Shown: piece by piece, positions 31,687 through 40,605 of the stretch
Numbering within the stretch: the first letter of the stretch is position 1
Layout: the number at the start of each line of letters is the position of its first letter
Source of the DNA: Streptomyces sp. SAI-135
Lineage (GTDB): Bacteria > Actinomycetota > Actinomycetes > Streptomycetales > Streptomycetaceae
Direction of reading: 5' to 3'
Length of the DNA: 64,000 nt
Assembly: GCF_029893805.1 (NCBI RefSeq)
Contig: NZ_JARXYP010000002.1
Location: 4,340,001-4,404,000, forward strand
Notes under the pieces: generated by a model
What the model saw: only the letters and a program-made list of their open reading frames with translations
What the model was told of the DNA's origin: nothing
Databases searched by the model: none
Program-made: the position numbers and the translations under genes

Positions 31687-32367
31687 TTACTTGGCGGGCG
31701 GGGTCTTCTTCGCCGTGGTGGTCTTGCGCGGCGTGGTCTTCTTGGCGGTGGTGGCCGTCTTCTTGGCCGGGGCCGGGGCGGCGGCCGTGGCCGGCGTCAC
31801 CGGCGTGACCGGCTTCGCGGCCGGAGTCGCGGTCTGGTCCTTGACCTCGCCCGGCTCGGCGTTGGGCTCGACGGCGATGGCCAGTTCCTCGATCTCCTCG
31901 GCGGCCTCGCCACGCCAGGTCTTGACGGCCTGCTCGCCGTGCTCGGCGACCTTCTCGTAGGCCTCGCGGGCCTTGACGGCGTACTCGGCGGCGACGCCGA
32001 CACCGCGCAGGGCGAGGTCCTGGGCGGACTCGCCGAGCTTCTTCAGGTCCGCGTCGATCGTGCTGCCGAGCTTCTTCAGGTCGCCGTCGAGGGTGCTGAT
32101 GAACTCGCCGACCTTGGTCTGCAGGGTCTCCTGCGTCTCCTTGACCTTGGCGCCGGCCTCCTTGGCACGGGCCTGGGCCTTTTCCTGGACCGCCTTCGGG
32201 TCGGTGCCGCGCACGGCCTCGATCCGGGCCGGGGCCTCGGCGCGGAGCTGCTCCACCAGGCCGGGCACCTTCTTGGCCTCCTGGAAGGCCAGGTCACCGG
32301 CGCCGGCGAGGAAGTAGAGGGGGGTCGGGTCCTTGACGGCCTTGCGGATGTCGTCGGTGATGGCCAT
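31687..32367 (-). CDS. Heparin-binding-haemagglutinin-like protein
   Basis: 226 residues, ATG 32367. Nearly all helix: an N-terminal DDIRKAVKDPTPLYFLAGAG, a long coiled coil (~40-160, e.g. LDGDLKKLGSTIDADLKKLG), and a C-terminal Lys/Ala/Pro/Thr-rich tail (KKTATTAKKTTPRKTTTAKK). This is the layout of mycobacterial HBHA, where the Lys-rich tail binds heparan sulfate or DNA. In soil streptomycetes the tail may act on the envelope or nucleoid. Cotranscribed with the helix-turn-helix gene 92 bp upstream, as in other streptomycetes. Confidence 0.82.
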   Translation of the reverse strand: MAITDDIRKAVKDPTPLYFLAGAGDLAFQEAKKVPGLVEQLRAEAPARIEAVRGTDPKAVQEKAQARAKEAGAKVKETQETLQTKVGEFISTLDGDLKKLGSTIDADLKKLGESAQDLALRGVGVAAEYAVKAREAYEKVAEHGEQAVKTWRGEAAEEIEELAIAVEPNAEPGEVKDQTATPAAKPVTPVTPATAAAPAPAKKTATTAKKTTPRKTTTAKKTPPAK

Positions 32368-32459
32368 GGTGACGGTCCTCCCGGGTCGCTTTCTGATGAG
32401 GGTTTTGGGTCCCGCGGCGCCTGTCGGCGCGATCGGGCCGTGTCGAGCCGTACCGGCTC

Positions 32460-33065
32460 TCAACTGGCCGTCTGCTGCGGGTCGGCGTCGCTGCCGTCGG
32501 TCTTGGAGGGCTTGCGGGTGGTGCGGGGCTTGCGGGGCCGACGGGCCTCCCGTACGGCGGTGTCGCCGGCCGGTTCGCCGTCGGCCGGGACGGCTATGTC
32601 CCGGAGCTCGTCCTGGGCGTCCGCCGTACCGCCGAGCGGCCCGTCGCTCTGCCCGTCGCCCGGTCTGTCGCCCGGTCTGTCGCCCGGCGAGGGGGCCGCG
32701 TCCGACGGGGCGATCTCGAAGCCGTTCTCCTTGCGGAAGGACTCGTAGATCTGGAGCAGCACCTGCTTCTGCCGCTCGTTGAGCGTGGGATCGGCGAGGA
32801 TGACCGCACGTGTCTCCACGTCGTCCCGGTCGCGCTCGGCGTCGAGGATGCCGGCCCGCACGTACAGCGTCTCGGCGGAGATCCGCAGGGCCTTGGCGAC
32901 CTGCTGGAGTACCTCCGCGCTCGGCTTGCGCAGCCCGCGCTCGATCTGGCTCAGATACGGATTGGACACCCCGGCGGCATCGGCGAGCTGCCTGAGCGAC
33001 AGCTGCGCGGTGCGCCGCTGTTCACGCAGATACTCACCGAGATTGCCGACGTTGAGCGATGCCAT
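32460..33065 (-). CDS. XRE-type helix-turn-helix regulator
   Basis: 201 residues. The N-terminal helix-turn-helix (~10-65) reads LGEYLREQRRTAQLSLRQLA, then DAAGVSNPYLSQIERGLRKP. A helical middle part (RDDVETRAVILADPTLNERQ) and a charged, Pro-rich, low-complexity tail follow (SPGDRPGDRPGDGQSDGP). Found beside the HBHA-like gene in streptomycetes, which it probably controls. The ATG at 33065 is preferred over a GTG upstream at 33083. It is divergent from the NUDIX gene. Confidence 0.85.
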   Translation of the reverse strand: MASLNVGNLGEYLREQRRTAQLSLRQLADAAGVSNPYLSQIERGLRKPSAEVLQQVAKALRISAETLYVRAGILDAERDRDDVETRAVILADPTLNERQKQVLLQIYESFRKENGFEIAPSDAAPSPGDRPGDRPGDGQSDGPLGGTADAQDELRDIAVPADGEPAGDTAVREARRPRKPRTTRKPSKTDGSDADPQQTAS

Positions 33066-33159
33066 GCCTCCACTGTGCACCACCCTCGCTAACTATTGCA
33101 AGCACCCGCTTGCAAAAGTGCGCCACGCCACGTCGGTGGACTCTGTCAGGGTGTGCGGC

Positions 33160-33660
33160 GTGGATGAACTGGTGGAGCGTGTCGACGGTCGAGACCGTGT
33201 GCTGGGGGTGGTCGGCCGTCGGGAGGCCGTCCGGGAGGGGTGGCTGCACCGGGTCGCCGTGACGGTGTGTCGTGATGAGCGTGGACGCATCCTCGTCCAC
33301 CGGCGGTCGGAACGGCTGTCGCGCTTCCCCGGACTCTACGAGGTCGAGGTCGGTGGCGCCGTGGGTGTCGGCGAGTCCTATGAACAGGCCGCCGCGCGGG
33401 AGCTGGCCGAAGAGCTGGGCATACGTGCGCTGCCGCGCCTGCTGTTCACGTTCCTCAACCGCAGCGGCTTGAGCCCCCACTGGCTCGGCGTGCACGAAGC
33501 CGTGGCGCCGGACGCCGTGGTCCCCGATCCCGGTGAGGTCGCCTGGCACGGCTGGCTGACCGAACCGGAGCTCGACTCGGCCCTGCTGGAGTGGAGCTTC
33601 ACCCCCGACAGCCACGAGGCCTTCGGCCGGTATCTCGCGTTCCGGACGGCACAGTCCTGA
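33160..33660 (+). CDS. NUDIX hydrolase
   Basis: 166 residues from GTG 33160 (GTG 33151 is possible). The complete Nudix box GGAVGVGESYEQAAARELAE followed by ELGI lies at about residues 66-89, with all metal-binding Glu residues. Upstream residues WLHRVAVTVCRDERGRILVH and the Trp-rich end (VAWHGWLTEPELDSALLEW) resemble isopentenyl-diphosphate isomerase-like Nudix proteins. Substrate not predictable. Divergent from the helix-turn-helix gene by 94 bp. Confidence 0.85.
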   Translation: MDELVERVDGRDRVLGVVGRREAVREGWLHRVAVTVCRDERGRILVHRRSERLSRFPGLYEVEVGGAVGVGESYEQAAARELAEELGIRALPRLLFTFLNRSGLSPHWLGVHEAVAPDAVVPDPGEVAWHGWLTEPELDSALLEWSFTPDSHEAFGRYLAFRTAQS

Positions 33661-33967
33661 CCTCACTCGCCTGTGCGGGCCGGGACGCATGCTTGCGGCC
33701 GACGCGATGCGTGGGAGCGGCGGGCGCCATGGCCGGACTCGTGAGAGCGGCGGGACGCCACGGTTGCCCAGGTGATCCCCCCAACTACCGGACAGTCGCT
33801 GCGAGCTGACCCCGCTGGGCCAGGAGGCGCGCCACGCCCTGAACCGCCGGCCGGGTCCCGCATCCGGACACCGCGGGCGACGGGACGCCGTAGCAGGACA
33901 CGGGGGTCCCACCTGACGTGCACCGTCGCGAAACGCCGACCCCCGGCGGCTGCATAGGATCGCCGTC
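33661..33967. other. Intergenic stretch, nothing recognised
   Basis: These 307 bp between the NUDIX and VOC genes hold no gene, repeat or clear hairpin that I can support. Confidence 0.4.
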
Positions 33968-34708
33968 ATGGCGCTGCGACCCGTGCAGGTGAACATGAAG
34001 GCCGTCGACGCGGCGGCGGTCGGCCGGTTCTGGGCGGAGGCGCTCGGGTGGACTGCCTACCGTCCCGGTGTGACCACCTACGTCGGCCCCGCGGGCGGTC
34101 TCGTGTGGCCGGACCCGGCCGGTCTCGGTATCGACGTCGTACCCGTCCCGGAACCCAAGTCGGCGACGAAGAACCGGATGCACCTCGATCTCGCCACCAC
34201 GTCCGCTGCCCATCAGGCGGAGTTGACCGAGCGGCTGAGAGTTCTCGGAGCGACGCCCGTCGACGTGGGCCAGGGCGAGGTGCCGTGGACAGTCCTCGCC
34301 GACCCCGAGGGCAACGAGTTCTGCGTGCTGGAGCCCCGGGAGGTCTACCGGGACACCGGGCCGGTCGCCGCCGTGGTCGTGGACTGTACGGATCCGCGGG
34401 AGATGGGCCGGTTCTGGGGTGCGGCGATCGACTGGACCCTGCACGAGGTGACCGACGACCATGCGGTGCTGCGGTCCGCCGAGGGCGTCGGCCCGTATCT
34501 GGAGTTCCTCCGCACGCCCGATGTGAAGACCGTGCCGGACCGCGTCCATCTGGACCTGCTGCCGTCCCCGGGTGACGACGAGGCCGCGGAAGTCGCCCGG
34601 CTGCACGCCCTCGGCGCCACCGACCTCGACCTCGGACAGGGCGACGTCCCGTGGACGTGCCTGTCCGACCCGGAGGGCCACGAGTTCTGCGTTCTCGCCC
34701 GTTCCTGA
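33968..34708 (+). CDS. Two-domain VOC/glyoxalase family protein
   Basis: 246 residues with two homologous glyoxalase/VOC modules: residues 1-120 (VQVNMKAVDAAAVGRFWAEA ... WTVLADPEGNEFCVLEPRE) and 125-246 (VVVDCTDPREMGRFWGAAID ... WTCLSDPEGHEFCVLARS). The repeated DPEG-x-EFCVL ending with its metal-site Glu marks each half. The metal site and substrate are uncertain; relatives are called 4a-hydroxytetrahydrobiopterin dehydratase-fused or plain VOC proteins. No operon partner is evident: the next gene starts 40 bp later. Confidence 0.85.
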   Translation: MALRPVQVNMKAVDAAAVGRFWAEALGWTAYRPGVTTYVGPAGGLVWPDPAGLGIDVVPVPEPKSATKNRMHLDLATTSAAHQAELTERLRVLGATPVDVGQGEVPWTVLADPEGNEFCVLEPREVYRDTGPVAAVVVDCTDPREMGRFWGAAIDWTLHEVTDDHAVLRSAEGVGPYLEFLRTPDVKTVPDRVHLDLLPSPGDDEAAEVARLHALGATDLDLGQGDVPWTCLSDPEGHEFCVLARS

Positions 34709-34748
34709 GGCCCGGGGCGTTGTCAGTGCCGTGTGCGACGCTCGGCGC

Positions 34749-36509
34749 ATGGGGTTCTTCGACGATCTGGTGCTGGCGGAGGAACCGGCCGCCGAGCAGG
34801 ACGTGTTGGTGCAATTACGGCCGCCGGGGGAGGACGAGGGACGGTACGCGCCGCCCGTCGACCGCTGGGCGCCCGCGCTGCTGCCACAGCTCGACGTGGT
34901 CGGTGCGGGGGCCGGGACGCGGGTCCTGGTGACGGGGTGGTCCGTGTGGCCCGAGTCGGTCACCCTGCATCTGTCGGTGTTCCGCAAGGTCCGCCGGCAG
35001 GGCGGGGACCCGCGGCGGCAGTCCGGGCTGCGGGTGGGGCTGCTGTTCTCCGACGGCCGACGGGTGACCTCGCTGGACGGCACGGTGACGCGGAGGATCC
35101 CCTACACCGGGCCACAGGGGGAGGCGCGGGAGGCGGCGACCGAGCAGGCGATCGGGCTGATCCCGTTGGATCCCGGCCTGCACCACTCCCACAGATCCCT
35201 GTTCAAGACGGACGTCGACCTGTATCTGCCGGAGCTCCCCCCGCCCGGCCGGGCGCAGTTGGTGGTCGAGTGGCCGGACGAGGGCGTGCCCGAGACCCGG
35301 ACCCCGGTGGACGCGGACGCGCTCCGCGCCGCGGCGGGGCGCGCGTTCGAGGTCTGGCCGGGACTCGAAGCACCGGATCAGGAGGCGCCGTCGGGTTCGT
35401 TCGCGACGCTGGAGGTCAGCGGACCGCCGTCCTTCCTCGCGCCGCCCCTCGACCGACGTCAGCGCGAAGCCCTGCGGCGTGCGGAGGAAGCCCGGCAGCG
35501 GTACGTACCGCGGGCCGACTGGCAGCGCATGGGCTACGACGACTGGGGCGACGCCGACCTGATCAGGGCCCGGTTGGCGGCAGGCGCTCCGGCCGACGCG
35601 CGCGTCGGCTGGCAGGGCACCACCCCGCTGCACCTCACGGCGGAACGGGGCTCGGCGGAAGCGGTGGCCGCGCTCCTGCCGCACGTCGCGGACGTCGACG
35701 TGCGCGACGACGAGGACCACACCCCGCTCTGGCACGCCGTCCACAGCATGGACGAGTCCACGGTACGCGCCCTGATCGACGCGGGGGCGGACGTGTGGAC
35801 ACCGCAGCCCCCCGGACAGCTCTGGTCGCCGGGCCGGCTGCTGCTGACCACCGGTCTCGCCCCGCTCGTCCGACACCTCCCGGGCGCGGTGGAGTTGGGG
35901 CCCGACGAGGAGGCCGCCCAGCAGGCGGCCGACGCGCTCATCGCCGCCTTCGGCACGGAGCCGATATGGACCGAGGGGCTCGGCGTCTGCTTCGTACGGG
36001 ACCTCGGGGAGGACGAGGTGCTACGGCGGCTCGGTACGGATCCCGCGCAGTGCCCGAGGACCGACCCCGACCACGCGCCCTTCGCCCCGGACGACTACGA
36101 CGAGTCCCTGCGCCACGTGGGCGTCCGGGGCGTGGACGGCACCCCCGGCGGCTGTGTGATCACCCAGGACGGCTACATGCCGAGCGACGACGCCGTGCTG
36201 CGCGCGATATCCGCGGGCACCACCGCCTACGGGGTCTACTTCAACCCTAAGGGCGGCACCTTCGGCACCCTGGCCCGCGACGGCGAGGTCGTCGCGTCCG
36301 ACGAGATCGGCATCGGGCCGCACGACTCGGACCCGGCGGCCTACTGGACCTTCCGTTTCTGGCAGCGCGAGCACGACTTCCCTTACGGTGCCGACGTCCT
36401 CGCGTATTGCTGCGCCGCGGCCGGCCTGCGGATCAGCGACGGGCGGGACGCGGTCGACAGGCACGCCCCGCGCCGCTGGGTGCCCCTGCCGACCCGGCTC
36501 CAACGCTGA
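34749..36509 (+). CDS. Ankyrin-repeat protein
   Basis: 586 residues. The N-terminal half (1-250) is a beta-rich domain (VLVTGWSVWPESVTLHLSVF then LKTDVDLYLPELPPPGRAQL-like strands) found in actinobacterial ankyrin proteins. About 255-380 hold ankyrin repeats: GDADLIRARLAAGAPADARV, GTTPLHLTAERGSAEAVAAL and HTPLWHAVHSMDESTVRALI. The C-terminal 200 residues are a globular domain with GGCVITQDGYMPSDDAVLRA and VYFNPKGGTFG. No catalytic motif recognised. Probably a protein-interaction role. Follows the VOC gene closely. Confidence 0.8.
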   Translation: MGFFDDLVLAEEPAAEQDVLVQLRPPGEDEGRYAPPVDRWAPALLPQLDVVGAGAGTRVLVTGWSVWPESVTLHLSVFRKVRRQGGDPRRQSGLRVGLLFSDGRRVTSLDGTVTRRIPYTGPQGEAREAATEQAIGLIPLDPGLHHSHRSLFKTDVDLYLPELPPPGRAQLVVEWPDEGVPETRTPVDADALRAAAGRAFEVWPGLEAPDQEAPSGSFATLEVSGPPSFLAPPLDRRQREALRRAEEARQRYVPRADWQRMGYDDWGDADLIRARLAAGAPADARVGWQGTTPLHLTAERGSAEAVAALLPHVADVDVRDDEDHTPLWHAVHSMDESTVRALIDAGADVWTPQPPGQLWSPGRLLLTTGLAPLVRHLPGAVELGPDEEAAQQAADALIAAFGTEPIWTEGLGVCFVRDLGEDEVLRRLGTDPAQCPRTDPDHAPFAPDDYDESLRHVGVRGVDGTPGGCVITQDGYMPSDDAVLRAISAGTTAYGVYFNPKGGTFGTLARDGEVVASDEIGIGPHDSDPAAYWTFRFWQREHDFPYGADVLAYCCAAAGLRISDGRDAVDRHAPRRWVPLPTRLQR

Positions 36510-36544
36510 CCGGGAGACCTGGCCGCGCCTCGGCCAGGTCGAGG

Positions 36545-36593
36545 GTCGTGAGTCGTGGGTCGCGGGTCGTGGGTCGCGGGTCGTGGGCCGTGG
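36545..36593. repeat. Seven GTCGTGG-type heptamers in tandem
   Basis: Units GTCGTGA, GTCGTGG, GTCGCGG, GTCGTGG, GTCGCGG, GTCGTGG, GCCGTGG without gaps, between convergent genes. Probably a slippage tract. Confidence 0.65.
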
Positions 36594-36650
36594 TTGCACC
36601 CACCACAGCCGCCCCGTGCCACGACGCCCATGAGCGCCACGGCCCCCGGC

Positions 36651-37376
36651 CTAGGCGCGCCGTGCCACGAAGACGAACTCCTTGCCCGGCCGGTCGGGCG
36701 CGTCCCGTACGTCCTCCACCACGAACCCCTGGGCACCCAGCTCCGCCTCGACCTCCTCCCGCTCCCGGAAGCGCAGGGTCGAGTCCGAGGTCAGCACCCG
36801 CCCCTCCGCTGCGAACACATAGGTCCACCGGAACGACACCAACTGCCCCTCCACCGAGGTGACTTCCACCCAGCTCTCCACCACCCCGGCCCCGGGCACG
36901 TCCGTCACGGCGTACGAGGCCTCCCGGTTCCACTCCTCCCAGGCCCGCCGCGCCGGGTCCCGCGTCTCGAACACCAGCCGCCCACCGGGCCGGAGCACCG
37001 CGTGCACACAGCGCAGGGTCTCCCGCCAGGCGTCCGCCTCCACGATCTGCTGGGCGACGTTGGCCGTCATGGTCACCAGGTCGACCCGCACGGACGGCAG
37101 TCCGGACGCGTCACCGTGAACCCAGCGCACCCGTTCGCTACCCCGCTTCCCCCGGGCCACGTCGAGCGAGGCGAGGGCGGGATCGACCCCGACGACCTCG
37201 ACACCCCGCCCGGCCAGCAACAGCGCGAACACCCCCGTCCCACAGCCGAGATCCAGCACCTGCCGCGCCCCGAACTCCTCCACCATGCGGACATAGGCGT
37301 CCAGGTCACTGCGATCGGGATCGAGGGCGTCATAGATCGCGGCCAGCCGCGGATGAGTGAAGCCTTCGTCAGCCAT
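36651..37376 (-). CDS. SAM-dependent methyltransferase
   Basis: 241 residues from ATG 37376. Motif I VLDLGCGTGVFALLLAGRG at ~42-60, motif II VEVVGVDPALASLDVARGK, and post-I VDLVTMTANVAQQIV. The rest fits small ubiquinone/menaquinone-type class I methyltransferases. Substrate unknown. Convergent with the ankyrin gene across the heptamer repeats. Confidence 0.85.
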   Translation of the reverse strand: MADEGFTHPRLAAIYDALDPDRSDLDAYVRMVEEFGARQVLDLGCGTGVFALLLAGRGVEVVGVDPALASLDVARGKRGSERVRWVHGDASGLPSVRVDLVTMTANVAQQIVEADAWRETLRCVHAVLRPGGRLVFETRDPARRAWEEWNREASYAVTDVPGAGVVESWVEVTSVEGQLVSFRWTYVFAAEGRVLTSDSTLRFREREEVEAELGAQGFVVEDVRDAPDRPGKEFVFVARRA

Positions 37377-37630
37377 GCGGGCGACCGTAGGGCATGCCCA
37401 TGACCCGGTCACGACCGAGCAGATCGGCCAGGGTGGTCGTGGGAATGTCCGCAAACCCGGTGGTCTCGGTCATGCCGCGGGCGTTACCGTGCGTGCATGA
37501 CTGCCGGGTCGGCCTTGTGCCGTGAACGAGTTGGGTGCCCGGCCTCTGAATGAGGTCGCGGCGGGCCAGGGGCCCGCCTCTTTCTCCGCGCCTTCGCCTC
37601 CATGAAGACCAGCGAGAGAAAGAAGAGAGA

Positions 37631-38476
37631 GTGCCCCACCCCGTCCAGGACTTCAACCAGCGGATCATCGACGAGTTCCGCGCGAACCACGGCCGGGTCG
37701 GCGGCCCCTTCGAGGGCGGCCGCCTGATCCTCCTCACGACCACCGGCGCCCGCACCGGCGCCCCGCACACCACCCCCGTCGGCTACCTCCCCGACGGCGG
37801 CGACCGCATCCTCGTGATCGCCTCGGCGGGCGGCTCGCCCCGCCACCCCGACTGGTACCGCAATCTCGTCGCCCACCCTCACGTCACGGTCGAGAGCGGG
37901 GTGTTCACCTACGAGGCTCGGGCGGTCGTGCTGACCGGAGAAGAACGGGACCGGGCCTTCGCGCGTGCCGTGGAGGCGGACCGCGGCTGGGCCGTCTATC
38001 AGGAGAAGACGGACCGCGTCCTCCCCGTCATCGCCCTGCACGAGATCGCCCGCCCGGGCCCACCGAACATCAACGCCTCCTCCCCCGGCGAGGCCATCAG
38101 GCTGGTCCACGACGTCTTCCGCCGCGAGCTGTCCCTGATCCGGACGGAGTTGGACTCGGGCGGCACCACCCTCGGCGCCCAACTCCGCGTCAACTGCCTC
38201 ACCTTCTGCCAGGGACTGCACAACCACCACACCGGGGAGGACAGGGCGATGTTCCCGTTCCTGGCCGACCGCCACCCGCAGTCCCGTCCGGCCCTCGACC
38301 GTCTGCGCACCGAGCACGAACACATCGCCGCGCTGGTCGAGGAGCTGCGGGAGGCACTCTCCGGCACGGACCTGCCCTCCGTCCGCACGGAGGTCACCCG
38401 CCTGACGACCGAGCTGGAGGCCCACCTCACCTACGAGGAGGAACAGCTGATCCCCCTCCTCGACGGCGGAGCCTGA
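37631..38476 (+). CDS. F420-type nitroreductase/quinone reductase fused to a hemerythrin domain
   Basis: 281 residues from GTG 37631 behind AGAAGAGAGA. Residues ~5-135 are the deazaflavin-dependent nitroreductase (Ddn) fold: GGRLILLTTTGARTGAPHTT, then GDRILVIASAGGSPRHPDWY and RNLVAHPHVTVE. Residues ~150-281 are hemerythrin-like: LVHDVFRRELSLIRTELDSG, LHNHHTGEDRAMFPFLADRH and HEHIAALVEELREAL, with several His and Glu that can bind two irons. A single protein combining F420-dependent reduction with an oxygen- or iron-sensing domain is an uncommon fusion, though seen in some streptomycetes. Confidence 0.82.
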   Translation: MPHPVQDFNQRIIDEFRANHGRVGGPFEGGRLILLTTTGARTGAPHTTPVGYLPDGGDRILVIASAGGSPRHPDWYRNLVAHPHVTVESGVFTYEARAVVLTGEERDRAFARAVEADRGWAVYQEKTDRVLPVIALHEIARPGPPNINASSPGEAIRLVHDVFRRELSLIRTELDSGGTTLGAQLRVNCLTFCQGLHNHHTGEDRAMFPFLADRHPQSRPALDRLRTEHEHIAALVEELREALSGTDLPSVRTEVTRLTTELEAHLTYEEEQLIPLLDGGA

Positions 38477-38500
38477 CGCAGACGCACGGGCGGCCGCGGC

Positions 38501-40549
38501 CTAGAACGGCAACGGCCGCCCGTGCACCACCGCCAGCCGGGACACCGCCCGGGTCAGGACGACATACAGCCGGTGCAACCCCCGCCCCCCTGTCCCCTCC
38601 TCCGCGATCGCCGCCGGCTCGACGGCCACGACATGGTCGTACTCAAGTCCCTTGACCACACCGGCCGGTACGACACTGACCCGCGCACCCGGCTCGTCCG
38701 GGCCGGCGGCGGCGATCCCGGCCGCGTCGAGGGCCTGCCGTACGCGTGTCACGTCGGCATCGGCCGCGACGACCCCTACCGACCCCTCGTGCGCGAGCGA
38801 CTCCCGTACGGCCTCCACGACCGCGCCCGGCAAGGCGTCCAGGGAGGTGGGCCAGATGCTCAACTCGCCGTCCCCGCGCAGGGATCGCGCCTCGGGCACG
38901 TCCACGTCCAGTTGGCCCAGAAGCCGGTTGGCGAGCTCGACGACGGCCCGCGGCACCCGGAACCCGACGGTCAGCGGTACGACGGCCGCGTCCGGCTTGC
39001 CGAGATGCCGCAGGACCGTGTGCCACGAACGGGCCGCCCAGGGCGTGGTCCCCTGCGCCAGGTCCCCGAGCACGGTGACCGACCCGAACCGGGCCCGGCG
39101 GGCGATCGCCCGGCACTCCATCGGAGACAGGTCCTGCGCCTCGTCGACGACGAGATGGCCGTACCCCTCAGGATGCTCCACCAGCCCGGCGACCTCGTCG
39201 AGCAGCACCAGATCGGCCGCCGACCACCGTGCCGACTTCCACGACCTCGGCGGCTTGGCCCACAGCAGGTCCCTCTGCTCCTCGGCGTCGAGAATGCCGT
39301 CCGCGGCGGCAGCCAACTCCACACTGCCGCTGAGCAGTCCGGCCACGACCTCCTCGGGTCGCACCTTGGGCCACACGGCGTCCAGGAACGCCCCCATCAC
39401 CCGGGACCGCGAGATCCGCTGCACCCAGGCGCCGTTCTGCGGCCCGGCGCGCCGCTCGGCCTGCAACTGCACGCTCCGCACCACCCGCCCCCGCACCCGC
39501 TCCCGCCCGACCCCGTACGGCGGTTCCTCCTGCCGTACGTCCGCCACGATCCGCGCGAGTTCACCGGCGCCGACCCGCCAGCTGTAGGAACCGTCCTTGA
39601 TCTCCAGGGGGTTGACCTCCGCCGTCGACACCCGCGCGTACAGCGCCCGGCGCAGCACCTCCGCCATGCGTGGATCGTGCTTGAGGACGGCGGTGCGAGG
39701 GGTGTCGTCGGCCGTGACCGGATGCCGGGCGATCTCGTCCTGGAGCGTGGCCTGCCGCACGCCGCTCTCCCCGAGCGCGGGCAGCACCTGGGAGATGTAG
39801 GAGAGGAAGGTCCGGTTGGGCCCGAGGACGAGGAGCCCGCCGCGCCGCATGCGCTGCGGGTGGGTGTAGAGGAGGTAGGCGGCCCGGTGCAGCCCGACGG
39901 CGGTCTTGCCGGTGCCGGGAGCGCCCTGGACGCACACGGAGAGCGCGAGGTCACCGCGTACGAGATCGTCCTGCTCCGGCTGGATGGTCGCGGCGATGTC
40001 CCGCATGGGCCCGACACGGGGCCGCTCGATCTCGCGGGCGACGATTGCGCTGGGCCCCGACTCCCCCTTGCTCAGGCGCTCGTCCTCCAGCCCGGTGAGG
40101 TCGGCGGAGTCCCCCTGGCTGCCCGCCGCCCACCCGAACCGCCGCCGCACGGCGACCCCCTGCGGATCGTGAGCGCTCGCCTGGTAAAAGGCGCGGGAGA
40201 CGGGCGCACGCCAGTCGACCACGAGAGGCGGGGCGGCGGGGTGCTCGGTGATCCGCACCCGGCCCAGGTGATACGCCTGCCCGGCATGCTCTCCCGCGTC
40301 GAACTCCAGCTTCCCGAAGAACAACGGCCCTTCGGGCAGCTCCCGCATCTCCTTGGCCCGACTGCGCAGCCGGTAACCGAGCACTTCGGCATCGGCCCCG
40401 GAGGCGGACACGTCCTCGCCGACGACGACCTGCTCCTGCGCCCCGTCGACCATGGCGGCGAGGGCGGCCCGGCAACGGTCGTGATGGGCGCGCTCGAGGT
40501 GGAGGGACTCTTTCAGGGCGAGACGGGGAGCGGGATCGGCTGACGTCAT
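38501..40549 (-). CDS. HelD-like UvrD/Rep-family ATPase
   Basis: 682 residues. Walker A is CVQGAPGTGKTAVGLHRAAY (about residues 215-234), and Walker B is HLVVDEAQDLSPMECRAIAR (about 473-492). GFRVPRAVVELANRLL and LYVVLTRAVSRL are helicase motifs IV and VI. The N-terminal 60 residues form a charged helix (LHLERAHHDRCRAALAAMVD) like the HelD arm that enters RNA polymerase. I infer an RNA-polymerase-recycling ATPase rather than a DNA-repair helicase. The rifampicin-associated element that precedes helR genes was searched for and not seen. A TetR gene starts beyond its 5' end. Confidence 0.8.
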   Translation of the reverse strand: MTSADPAPRLALKESLHLERAHHDRCRAALAAMVDGAQEQVVVGEDVSASGADAEVLGYRLRSRAKEMRELPEGPLFFGKLEFDAGEHAGQAYHLGRVRITEHPAAPPLVVDWRAPVSRAFYQASAHDPQGVAVRRRFGWAAGSQGDSADLTGLEDERLSKGESGPSAIVAREIERPRVGPMRDIAATIQPEQDDLVRGDLALSVCVQGAPGTGKTAVGLHRAAYLLYTHPQRMRRGGLLVLGPNRTFLSYISQVLPALGESGVRQATLQDEIARHPVTADDTPRTAVLKHDPRMAEVLRRALYARVSTAEVNPLEIKDGSYSWRVGAGELARIVADVRQEEPPYGVGRERVRGRVVRSVQLQAERRAGPQNGAWVQRISRSRVMGAFLDAVWPKVRPEEVVAGLLSGSVELAAAADGILDAEEQRDLLWAKPPRSWKSARWSAADLVLLDEVAGLVEHPEGYGHLVVDEAQDLSPMECRAIARRARFGSVTVLGDLAQGTTPWAARSWHTVLRHLGKPDAAVVPLTVGFRVPRAVVELANRLLGQLDVDVPEARSLRGDGELSIWPTSLDALPGAVVEAVRESLAHEGSVGVVAADADVTRVRQALDAAGIAAAGPDEPGARVSVVPAGVVKGLEYDHVVAVEPAAIAEEGTGGRGLHRLYVVLTRAVSRLAVVHGRPLPF

Positions 40550-40583
40550 GGGGACGAGCGTACGCGAAAAAACGCAACCGAGT

Positions 40584-40591
40584 TAAATTTA
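40584..40591. promoter_or_regulatory. AT-rich palindrome in the helD-like upstream region
   Basis: TAAATTTA, inside AGTTAAATTTATTACCGACT-type DNA with 'GAGT ... ACTC' arms. It is strikingly AT-rich for this genome and lies 35 bp upstream of the HelD-like start and 15 bp from the TetR stop. Possible promoter plus operator of the neighbouring TetR protein. Confidence 0.45.
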
Positions 40592-40605
40592 TTACCGACT
40601 CTCGC

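Noticed and set aside
40550..40605. Rifampicin-associated element (RAE) before the HelD-like gene
   Set aside because: No GC-rich 19-bp inverted repeat of the RAE type is present; the region is AT-rich instead.
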